Assembly: GCA_021848555.1 (NCBI GenBank)
Contig: JAJZUN010000089.1
Coordinates: 1-8,897, forward strand
DNA from: Pseudomonadota bacterium
GTDB lineage: Bacteria; Pseudomonadota; Gammaproteobacteria; Burkholderiales; SG8-39
Reading direction: 5' to 3'
DNA: 8,897 bases
Shown: in pieces, positions 1-5,212 of the stretch
Layout: each line of letters starts with the position of its first letter
Numbering within the stretch: the first letter of the stretch is position 1
Position numbers and translations under genes: made by a program
Notes under the pieces: model-generated
Database searches by the model: none
Told to the model about the DNA's origin: nothing
Seen by the model: only the letters and a program-made list of their open reading frames with translations

Positions 1-1
1 G

Positions 2-40
2 CGAGACGCAGACCTCGAGTTCCTGGGCATCGGCGAATGA
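2..40 (+). CDS. possible 3' end of an upstream gene (partial)
   Basis: An open frame enters from the left edge and ends at a TGA at 38-40, giving the tail residues RDADLEFLGIGE. The composition resembles an ordinary soluble protein C-terminus, and the following 45 bases look intergenic. Twelve codons are too few to identify a family, and the frame could be open by chance in this GC-rich DNA. Confidence 0.25.
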   Translation, partial: RDADLEFLGIGE

Positions 41-85
41 ATTTGGACTAAACTCCTGAATCCCGTCGTGTATCGAGGTGCCGCC

Positions 86-478
86 ATGTCCGACCCGCTG
101 CCGGATCCGTTCGAGTTCATGAAAAAGCTGTGGAACCCCATGGGATTGCCCATGCCGGGAATGGTGGCGCCGACGCTAGACATCGACGCCGTCGAAAAGA
201 AGATCGCCGACCTGAAGTCGGTGGAGAACTGGCTCAACCTCAATCTGAACATGCTGCGCCTGTCGATCCAGGGGCTGGAGATGCAGAGGAATACGCTGGC
301 CGCGATGAAAGCGATGCAGCCCGCGCCGGCAGAGGCCGCCGCGGAGGCGGGCAAGAATCCTTTCCCCGATCCCGCCGCCTGGTGGAGCCTGATGCAGGCG
401 GCGGCCGCGAGCGCCGCGGCCAAGACGACCGAGGCAAAACCCGCAGACGCCGCGCCGGCCAAGGCCAAGCCGAAATAA
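86..478 (+). CDS. phaM: PhaM-type polyhydroxyalkanoate granule regulatory protein
   Basis: A 130-residue protein of the PhaM family. In Ralstonia eutropha, PhaM binds and activates PHA synthase PhaC, sits on the surface of PHB granules and tethers them to the nucleoid through a basic tail. Visible here are an N-terminal segment with FEFMKKLWNPMG (residues 9-20), a probable amphipathic helical or coiled-coil core rich in Leu and Asn (about 32-76), a second aromatic patch PFPDPAAWW (92-100), and a short Ala/Lys/Pro-rich tail (113-130) with five lysines. The start at 86 is preferred over the in-frame GTG at 68 because GAGGTG at 75-80 is spaced five bases before it and the family begins MSDP-like. 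The tail is much shorter than the histone-like repeat tail of R. eutropha PhaM, so DNA binding is uncertain. No phaC, phaB or phasin gene is in view. Confidence 0.82.
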   Translation: MSDPLPDPFEFMKKLWNPMGLPMPGMVAPTLDIDAVEKKIADLKSVENWLNLNLNMLRLSIQGLEMQRNTLAAMKAMQPAPAEAAAEAGKNPFPDPAAWWSLMQAAAASAAAKTTEAKPADAAPAKAKPK

Positions 479-492
479 GTTCCGGCGTCGTC

Positions 493-538
493 CGTCGCAA
501 ACGCGCTGAGGGTTGCCTGGATTGCGGCGGAATTTTTA
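493..538 (+). terminator. possible intrinsic terminator after phaM
   Basis: The arms 493-501 and 523-531 can pair over nine positions with one G-U wobble, enclosing a 21-nt loop. Two A residues and five T residues (534-538) follow. It lies 15 bases after the phaM stop. The large loop makes it weaker than a textbook terminator. Confidence 0.35.
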
Positions 539-543
539 TTGTA
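514..543 (+). promoter_or_regulatory. candidate sigma70-type promoter for qor
   Basis: TTGCCT (514-519) and TATTGT (538-543) are separated by 18 bases in the only AT-rich patch of the phaM-qor spacer. A start site near 550 would leave a leader of roughly 80 bases before the qor ATG. The hexamers match the consensus only partly and overlap the possible phaM terminator, so this is a weak prediction. Confidence 0.28.
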
Positions 544-633
544 ACATGACGCTCCGTTCGGGTCCGGCCGGAGTGAGTTTGCCGCGACCCCTGCGTGAAT
601 TTCCGTGGTTCAATCTTTTGTTGGGAACAGAAC

Positions 634-1608
634 ATGCCAAAAGCGATCCGATTGCATAAGCAGGGCGGCCCCGAAGTGATGGTCTGGGAAGATGTCGAGG
701 TGGGCGAACCCGGAGCGGGCCAGGCGCGTGTGCGCCATCATGCGTGCGGGCTGAACTACATCGACGTTTATCACCGCTCCGGGCTGTACCCGCTGCCGAT
801 GCCGAATGGTGTCGGTCTGGAGGGCGCCGGCGTGGTCGAGGCGGTCGGACCGGGCGTCACCAATGTCAAGGCGGGAGACCGCGTCGCCTATGCCGCGCCG
901 CCTCCGGGAGCCTATTCGGAAGTGCGACTGATGGCCGCGGACCGCCTGGTGAATCTGCCGGACGGAATTTCCTTCGACCAGGCGGCGGCGATGATGCTGC
1001 AGGGCATGACCACCCAGTACCTGCTGAAGCGCACCTACAAGGTCCAGCCCGGCGATACCATCCTGATGCACGCCGCGGCGGGCGGTGTCGGCCTGATCGC
1101 GTGCCAGTGGGCCAAGGCGCTGGGCGCGACAGTGATCGGCACCGTCGGCTCAGACGAGAAGGCGGCGTTGGCGAAAGCCCACGGTTGTGATCACACCATC
1201 GTCTACACGCGGGAGAATTTCACGGAGCGGGTCAAGGAAATCACCAAGGGCGCGCTCCTGCCCGTGGTCTACGACTCCATCGGCAAGGATACCTTCGTCG
1301 GGTCGCTCGACTGCCTGCGGCCGATGGGGATGATGGTCAGTTTCGGCAACGCCTCCGGACCGACTCCCCCGTTTGACGCCAGCATGCTCGCCTCTCGCGG
1401 CTCGCTGTTTTTCACGCGGCCCAGCCTGATGCATTACACCGCCAAGCGCGATGACCTGGTGGCCAGCGCCAAGGACCTGTTCGACATCGTTCTCTCGGGC
1501 AAAGTGAAAATCGAGGTGCGTCAGCGCTACGCGCTGAAGGATGCCGCGCAGGCGCACCGCGACCTGGAAGCGCGCAAGACCACCGGTTCAACTCTGCTTA
1601 TTCCCTGA
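634..1608 (+). CDS. qor: NADPH:quinone oxidoreductase, zinc-independent MDR family
   Basis: A 324-residue cytosolic medium-chain dehydrogenase/reductase, very like E. coli QorA in length and motifs. The family reduces quinones with NADPH, usually as a homodimer. The N-terminal GroES-like catalytic domain carries the signature block LNYIDVYHRSGLYP, shared almost word for word with QorA. The Rossmann nucleotide-binding loop is AAAGGVG at residues 147-153, followed by the typical LIACQWAKALGA. The C-terminal half has VVYDSIGKDT, SLDCLRPMG and the closing GSTLLIP of the family. The Cys/His zinc ligands of alcohol dehydrogenases are absent, which fits the zinc-free quinone reductase branch. The start at 634 is chosen over an in-frame ATG at 595 because family proteins begin at MPKAIRLHK and a GGGA motif lies at 623-626. 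It appears to be monocistronic or co-transcribed only with the NIPSNAP gene 79 bases downstream. Confidence 0.92.
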   Translation: MPKAIRLHKQGGPEVMVWEDVEVGEPGAGQARVRHHACGLNYIDVYHRSGLYPLPMPNGVGLEGAGVVEAVGPGVTNVKAGDRVAYAAPPPGAYSEVRLMAADRLVNLPDGISFDQAAAMMLQGMTTQYLLKRTYKVQPGDTILMHAAAGGVGLIACQWAKALGATVIGTVGSDEKAALAKAHGCDHTIVYTRENFTERVKEITKGALLPVVYDSIGKDTFVGSLDCLRPMGMMVSFGNASGPTPPFDASMLASRGSLFFTRPSLMHYTAKRDDLVASAKDLFDIVLSGKVKIEVRQRYALKDAAQAHRDLEARKTTGSTLLIP

Positions 1609-1629
1609 GTTCCGGCGGCCTGCGGCAAA

Positions 1630-1649
1630 CCCGCCCCGGACGGGGCGGG
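1630..1649. repeat. GC-rich hairpin between qor and the NIPSNAP gene
   Basis: The arms 1630-1637 (CCCGCCCC) and 1642-1649 (GGGGCGGG) form a perfect 8-bp stem with the tetraloop GGAC. There is no T tract on either side, so it is not a classical intrinsic terminator. It may act as an RNA-stabilising or Rho-related structure between the two genes. Confidence 0.5.
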
Positions 1650-1687
1650 CGGCAGATCAAACAAGTGAAAATAGTCGGAGAGCCTGC

Positions 1688-2008
1688 ATGATATTCGAAC
1701 TGCGCCAGTACCGGCTGAGACCGGGTCAGCGTGAGCGCTGGGTCAAGTGGATGGAGGAAAAAATCATACCCTACCAGGTGGCGCTGGGCGTGGTGGTGCT
1801 CGGCAGTTTCATCGCCGAGGAGGATCCGGACCTGTATGTGTGGATCCGCAGGTTCGAAAGCGAACAGGAGCGAGCGCGCCTGTATGCCGAGATGTATGAA
1901 AGTCCGACCTGGCTGAATGAAATCAAGCCGGTCAACGACGGCATGATCATCCGCGAGAAAATCCAGGTGACGCGCCTGCTGGCCACGCCGAAATCGGTGA
2001 TCCAGTAG
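1688..2008 (+). CDS. NIPSNAP family protein
   Basis: A 106-residue single-domain protein of the NIPSNAP family, a small ferredoxin-like alpha/beta (dimeric barrel) fold. Bacterial members are common but mostly have no known biochemical role. The family start MIFELRQYRLRPGQ is followed by helix residues WVKWMEEKIIPYQ, then VVLGSFIAEEDPDLYVWIRRFES (about 34-56), whose strand and YVWIRRF stretch are characteristic. The C-terminal third contains WLNEIKPVNDGMIIREKIQVTRLL. The ATG at 1688 is favoured by GGAGAG at 1677-1682, five bases upstream, and by alignment with the family start. There is no signal peptide or membrane segment, so it is probably cytosolic. It lies 79 bases after qor on the same strand and may share its transcript. 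The family call is firm; a specific function cannot be given. Confidence 0.85.
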   Translation: MIFELRQYRLRPGQRERWVKWMEEKIIPYQVALGVVVLGSFIAEEDPDLYVWIRRFESEQERARLYAEMYESPTWLNEIKPVNDGMIIREKIQVTRLLATPKSVIQ

Positions 2009-2066
2009 CAAGCTGCCGGTCGCCTGAACATTGACTTTGTACCGGCGCTATGGAATTCTCTTAGAA

Positions 2067-2094
2067 CCCGCTGCAAAATGAATTTTGCAGCGGG
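2067..2094. repeat. 28-bp perfect palindromic stem-loop
   Basis: The arms 2067-2079 and 2082-2094 are perfectly complementary over 13 bp with only GA between them; the last pair can open to give a TGAA tetraloop. It lies 58 bases after the NIPSNAP stop. A poly-T run does not follow directly (the next bases are CCGATTTA), so it could be a terminator-like RNA hairpin or a dyad protein-binding site. Confidence 0.7.
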
Positions 2095-2110
2095 CCGATT
2101 TAGGGGGAGT

Positions 2111-2135
2111 ATGAGGGGAGGTATCCCCTCATTTT
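2111..2135 (+). terminator. probable intrinsic terminator after the NIPSNAP gene
   Basis: The arms 2111-2119 (ATGAGGGGA) and 2124-2132 (TCCCCTCAT) form a perfect 9-bp stem with the loop GGTA, running into four T residues at 2132-2135. It follows the 28-bp palindrome by 16 bases. Together they probably end the qor-NIPSNAP transcript. The T run is short, and a role in the leader of the next gene is also possible. Confidence 0.55.
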
Positions 2136-2228
2136 GAAACAAGTTCTTGACCGGTCCGCAATATCCTGCAGCTGGCATTTTCGCCGGCGGACGCCTGTTC
2201 TTGAGTTACATCAAAGGGGAGAAGACAT

Positions 2229-3218
2229 ATGAAGCTCAAATGCCTGGTCGCGGCTTTCGCCCTGACCGTTGCCGCCAGCGGCGGCGCCATCGCGCAAACC
2301 AAACTGAAGTTCGCGCATGTCTACGAGGTCTCCGAGCCGTACCATACGGCCGCGGTGTGGGCGGCGGGGGAGATCGCCAAACGCACCAACAACCGCTACA
2401 CGATGGAGGTCTTCCCGGCGTCGCAGCTGGGCAAGGAGACCGACATCAATCAGGGACTTACCCTGGGCACGGTCGACATCATCCTGACCGGCCAACTGTT
2501 CGCCGGCCGCAACTACGGGCCGATTTCCATCGGCGGCGCGCCCTTCATTTTCCGCGATTTCGATCATTGGAAGAAGTACTCCACCTCCAAGCTCTTCGAC
2601 GAGCTGTCCGACGGCTATCAGAAGGCGAGCGGCGGCAGCAAGGTGGTGGCGATCACCTATTACGGCGAGCGCCACACTACCGCCAACAAGGCGATCAACA
2701 AGCCCGAGGACATGAAGGGCCTGAAGATCCGCGTGCCCGACGCGCCGCTGTACACCATGTTCCCGCGCGCAGTCGGCGCCAACCCGACCCCGATCGCTTT
2801 CGCCGAGGTGTATCTGGCGCTGCAGAACAAGACCGTGGACGCGCAGGAAAACCCGCTGCCCACCATCGAAGCGAAGAAGTTCTATGAAGTGCAGTCGCAC
2901 ATCATGCTGACCGGACACATCACCGAAGCGCTGCTGACCATCGTCGGCGGGCCGCTGTGGACCAAGCTGTCGGACGCCGACAAGAAGACCTTTACCACGG
3001 TGCTCCGCGAGGCCGCGGCGCGCGCCACCGGCGAGATCGTCGAGTCGGAGAAGAGGCTGGTGACCGATTTCGCCAAGCGCGGCAAGACCGTGGTCAAGGT
3101 CGACCGCAAGCCGTTCATCGCTGCGGTGCAGAAGTACTACAAGGAAGGCAAACAGCCTGACGGCAGCGCGCTGCCCTGGCCCAAGGACGTGTACGACAAG
3201 TTGCAGGCGATCAAGTAA
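2229..3218 (+). CDS. TRAP transporter solute-binding protein, DctP family
   Basis: A 329-residue periplasmic binding protein for a tripartite ATP-independent transporter, which captures a carboxylate-type solute for a DctQM membrane permease. A Sec signal peptide is clear: MKLK, a hydrophobic stretch, then cleavage probably after AIA (residue 22). The mature protein starts QTKLKFAHVYEVSEPYH, a usual DctP opening. Family marks follow: FPASQLGKE, the GLKIRVPDAP segment with the conserved substrate-carboxylate arginine at R168, and the AFAEVYLALQNKTVDAQENPL block. The ligand cannot be told from sequence. The start has a strong ribosome site (AGGGGAG, 2215-2221) seven bases upstream. The gene stands alone between a stem-loop-rich leader and a strong terminator, with no dctQ or dctM in view, so it must work with a permease elsewhere or act as an orphan receptor. 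Confidence 0.93.
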   Translation: MKLKCLVAAFALTVAASGGAIAQTKLKFAHVYEVSEPYHTAAVWAAGEIAKRTNNRYTMEVFPASQLGKETDINQGLTLGTVDIILTGQLFAGRNYGPISIGGAPFIFRDFDHWKKYSTSKLFDELSDGYQKASGGSKVVAITYYGERHTTANKAINKPEDMKGLKIRVPDAPLYTMFPRAVGANPTPIAFAEVYLALQNKTVDAQENPLPTIEAKKFYEVQSHIMLTGHITEALLTIVGGPLWTKLSDADKKTFTTVLREAAARATGEIVESEKRLVTDFAKRGKTVVKVDRKPFIAAVQKYYKEGKQPDGSALPWPKDVYDKLQAIK

Positions 3219-3270
3219 GTCGCGCTTGCTATGCGGCGTTCCGGGACGCATCCGGGGCGCAGAGGGAAGA

Positions 3271-3298
3271 ATGCCGCGGCAGGCCGCGGCATTTTTTT
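3271..3298 (+). terminator. strong intrinsic terminator of the TRAP binding-protein gene
   Basis: The arms 3271-3280 and 3283-3292 are perfectly complementary over 10 bp (ATGCCGCGGC and its complement); in practice this is a 9-bp stem with a 4-nt loop. Seven T residues at 3292-3298 follow directly. It lies 52 bases after the stop codon and is the best Rho-independent terminator in the window. Confidence 0.9.
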
Positions 3299-3312
3299 CG
3301 CCCATGGACTTG

Positions 3313-3360
3313 CGCCCGGCCGCCTGCGCCGGGCGGCGCCGGCGATCACGCGGCCGGGCG
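3313..3360. repeat. GC-rich inverted repeat upstream of the Nudix gene
   Basis: The arms 3313-3323 (CGCCCGGCCGC) and 3350-3360 (GCGGCCGGGCG) are a perfect 11-bp inverted repeat. Inside it a smaller stem can form between 3326-3330 and 3335-3339. It ends 16 bases before the candidate -10 element of the Nudix gene, so it occupies the place where a -35 box or operator would lie. In DNA this rich in G and C, part of the pairing may be chance. Confidence 0.45.
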
Positions 3361-3376
3361 TGGCGGCTTTTCCGGC

Positions 3377-3382
3377 TACAAT
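3377..3382 (+). promoter_or_regulatory. candidate -10 element of the Nudix gene
   Basis: TACAAT (3377-3382) matches the sigma70 -10 consensus at five of six positions and ends six bases before the ATG at 3389. Transcription from it would start at or very near the start codon. No good -35 hexamer is visible 16-18 bases upstream. Confidence 0.45.
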
Positions 3383-3388
3383 TGAGGC

Positions 3389-4021
3389 ATGACATCAGAC
3401 TCGGACCAGGCGCTGGAACTGCGCGATCGCGCCAGTGAGTCCTGGTTGCGCCAGCGCTTTGCCGGCGGCCAGGCGGTGACGCCGATTGCAACGGGTGACG
3501 GCCATCTCTGGCGGCCGGCCGAGGAATTGCGTCCGGCGGCGGTGCTGGTGCCGCTGGTCAGGCGCGAGGTGGGACTGACCATACTGCTTACCCAGCGCAC
3601 CGATCATCTGTACGACCACGCCGGGCAGATCAGTTTTCCCGGCGGCCGTACGGAGGCGCACGACGAGTCCCCCGCGGCCACGGCTTTGCGCGAAACCTTC
3701 GAGGAAATTGGCCTGCCCAGCGACCTGGTCGAAGTGCTGGGCACGCTGCCCGAGTACACCACGGTCACCGGCTACCGCGTTACACCGGTGGTCGGGCTGG
3801 TGGACCCGCCGCCCGCGCTCAGTCTGGATGCGTTCGAGGTGGCGGAGGCGTTCGAAGTGCCGCTGGCATTTTTTCTCGATCCGGACAACCATCAGCGCAA
3901 CACGCTGCAATACCAGGGGCGCACCCGCCACTACTACGCCATGCCCTATGAACAGCGTTATATCTGGGGCGCGACCGCCGGGATGCTGATGAACCTCTAT
4001 GCATTCCTGACGGAACGCTGA
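3389..4021 (+). CDS. Nudix hydrolase, CoA pyrophosphatase (NudL/NUDT7-like)
   Basis: A 210-residue Nudix protein of the CoA-pyrophosphatase branch, which cleaves CoA or its derivatives to phosphopantetheine products and 3',5'-ADP, using a divalent metal. The branch-specific signature precedes the Nudix box: LLTQRTDHLYDHAGQISFPGG (residues 66-86, with R70, H77 and G79). The box itself runs from G86 through E93 to RETFEEIGL (101-109), with metal-binding glutamates E102, E105 and E106. The six-residue spacing between G86 and E93 is usual for this branch. There is no signal peptide or membrane segment. The ATG at 3389 has only TGAGG ending one base before it, too close for a standard ribosome site, while a -10-like TACAAT lies six bases upstream, so initiation may be leaderless. 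The CobD/CbiB-like gene starts 98 bases downstream with its own candidate promoter. Confidence 0.9.
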   Translation: MTSDSDQALELRDRASESWLRQRFAGGQAVTPIATGDGHLWRPAEELRPAAVLVPLVRREVGLTILLTQRTDHLYDHAGQISFPGGRTEAHDESPAATALRETFEEIGLPSDLVEVLGTLPEYTTVTGYRVTPVVGLVDPPPALSLDAFEVAEAFEVPLAFFLDPDNHQRNTLQYQGRTRHYYAMPYEQRYIWGATAGMLMNLYAFLTER

Positions 4022-4072
4022 ACCGGCGACCCGCCATCCGTGTACGGTCTGCGTCTGCGCCGGCGGAGTGCG

Positions 4073-4078
4073 TATAAT
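4073..4078 (+). promoter_or_regulatory. candidate -10 element of the CobD/CbiB-like gene
   Basis: A perfect TATAAT lies in the 98-bp gap between the Nudix gene and the CobD/CbiB-like gene, 41 bases before the ATG. The position 17 bases upstream reads TGCGTC, a poor -35. Transcription would begin near 4085 and give a leader of about 35 bases. Confidence 0.45.
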
Positions 4079-4119
4079 TACCAGCTTGCTGTAATGCCCC
4101 CAAGAGTCCCGCTGCCCCG

Positions 4120-5043
4120 ATGAGCCTCGTCTCGCTGATTATCGCCTTGCTGCTCGAGCAATGGCGGCCGCTCGCCGACCGCAAATACCTGGTATCCCGG
4201 GCCGCGCGCTTTGCCGATTACCTGCAGCAGCACTTCAATGCGGGCGAGCGCGGGCACGGCATGATCGCCTGGGCGCTGGGGGTGGTGCCGGCCATGCTGC
4301 TGGCGATCGTGGCTTATTACCTGCTGTATCACCTGTCGCCGTTTCTGGCGCTTGCCTTGAACGTGCTGATCCTTTACGTGACCATGGGGTTTCGCCAGGT
4401 CGGCCACTACTTTACCGACATACACTGGGCGCTCAAGAGCGGTGATCTGGACCAGGCGCGCAGCATTCTGGGCCAGTGGCGCGGTGCGAGCTGCGAGCGC
4501 CTGAGCGCCGAGGAGGTGGCCCGCCTGACCATAGAAGAGGCGCTGCTGGCGTCGTACCGGCATGTGTTCGCGGTGGTGTTCTGGTTCGTGTTGCTGCCCG
4601 GGCCCATAGGCGCGATCCTGTACCGGATGTCGGCGTTCCTGCATCAGCGCTGGGCCGAGCGCAGCGACAACGAATTGGCCGCGTTCGGCAGCTTCACCGG
4701 CCAGGTGTTCCGCCTGCTGGACTGGGCGCCGGCGCGTCTCACCGGGATCGCTTTTGCCGTGGTCGGAGATTTCGAGGACGCGGCCTACTGCTGGCGCACG
4801 CAGGCGGCGAAATGGCCCGATCCCTCGCTCGGCGTCGTATTGGCGAGCGGCGCGGGTGCCATGGGCGTGCGGCTGGGCATGCCCTTCCTTTCGGAATTGA
4901 GTCCGGTCGACCGCCCGGAACTGGGCCTGGGAGAAGAGGCCGACGTCGGTTTTCTCGACAGCACCATCGGGCTCGTATGGCGCGCGCTGGTCGTAATCCT
5001 GGTTATATTGCTGCTGCTTGCCATTGCGCGGGCGCTCGCCTAG
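4120..5043 (+). CDS. CobD/CbiB-family integral membrane protein
   Basis: A 307-residue inner-membrane protein of the CobD/CbiB superfamily (also related to AmpE). True CbiB attaches the aminopropanol arm to cobyric acid, but many betaproteobacterial members sit outside cobalamin operons and have no proven reaction. Membrane segments are visible near residues 2-13, 48-70 and 73-90, 149-170, and at the C-terminus (289-304). Between them lie a cytosolic stretch with GFRQVGHYFTDIHWALKSGDLDQAR (90-114) and a segment with VVGDFEDAAYCWRTQAAKWPD (about 214-234), typical of the family. The start codon has only a poor AAGAG far upstream. A nine-codon reading frame (4094-4123) ends in an ATGA overlap with it, so initiation may be weak or coupled. 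The last 20 codons and the stop lie inside a 98-bp sequence repeated directly downstream. No cobalamin gene is nearby. Confidence 0.85.
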   Translation: MSLVSLIIALLLEQWRPLADRKYLVSRAARFADYLQQHFNAGERGHGMIAWALGVVPAMLLAIVAYYLLYHLSPFLALALNVLILYVTMGFRQVGHYFTDIHWALKSGDLDQARSILGQWRGASCERLSAEEVARLTIEEALLASYRHVFAVVFWFVLLPGPIGAILYRMSAFLHQRWAERSDNELAAFGSFTGQVFRLLDWAPARLTGIAFAVVGDFEDAAYCWRTQAAKWPDPSLGVVLASGAGAMGVRLGMPFLSELSPVDRPELGLGEEADVGFLDSTIGLVWRALVVILVILLLLAIARALA

Positions 5044-5077
5044 CAGCGCGGGCGGGGGCGCGAAGCAGCCCGCGCGG
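4980..5077. repeat. 98-bp perfect direct repeat, copy 1
   Basis: Every base from 4980 to 5077 recurs at 5087-5184, an offset of 107 bp. Copy 1 covers the last base of codon 287 of the CobD/CbiB-like gene, its final 20 codons, the TAG stop and 34 bases after it. That tail includes a hairpin with 8-bp arms at 5046-5053 and 5068-5075. Copy 1 is the functional gene end because it is in frame. Confidence 0.97.
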
Positions 5078-5086
5078 TCCCTCGGT

Positions 5087-5184
5087 GCGCGCGCTGGTCG
5101 TAATCCTGGTTATATTGCTGCTGCTTGCCATTGCGCGGGCGCTCGCCTAGCAGCGCGGGCGGGGGCGCGAAGCAGCCCGCGCGG
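5087..5184. repeat. 98-bp perfect direct repeat, copy 2
   Basis: This is identical to copy 1 and separated from it by nine bases (5078-5086, TCCCTCGGT). It repeats the coding tail of the CobD/CbiB-like gene but lies after the stop and in another frame (107 is not a multiple of three), so it is a non-coding relic. It also repeats the hairpin, at 5153-5160 and 5175-5182. The 8-mer GCGCGCTG near the start of each copy occurs again at 5184-5191, just past copy 2, which suits slippage or short-homology duplication. Confidence 0.97.
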
Positions 5185-5212
5185 CGCGCTGTCGATTATT
5201 CCGATCCTTTGC

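Noticed and set aside
2031..2059. TTGACT with AATTCT at 17-bp spacing as a promoter for the TRAP binding-protein gene
   Set aside because: The -10 is poor, and two strong hairpins including a likely terminator lie between it and the gene, so it is unlikely to be the main promoter.
2211..3491. A 426-codon open frame on the minus strand over the TRAP binding-protein gene
   Set aside because: It lies antisense to a well-recognised protein with signal peptide and family motifs. Its translation is rich in His, Arg and Gly with no domain, which is typical of a shadow frame in GC-rich DNA.
5087..5150. A second coding exon or alternative C-terminus from repeat copy 2
   Set aside because: Copy 2 is shifted by 107 bases and lies after the in-frame TAG at 5041-5043. 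Reaching it needs both stop readthrough and a frameshift, for which I see no signal.
4980..5184. Phage or integron attachment-site interpretation of the 98-bp repeat
   Set aside because: Only nine bases lie between the copies and no integrase or tRNA gene is near, so the repeats do not flank an element.
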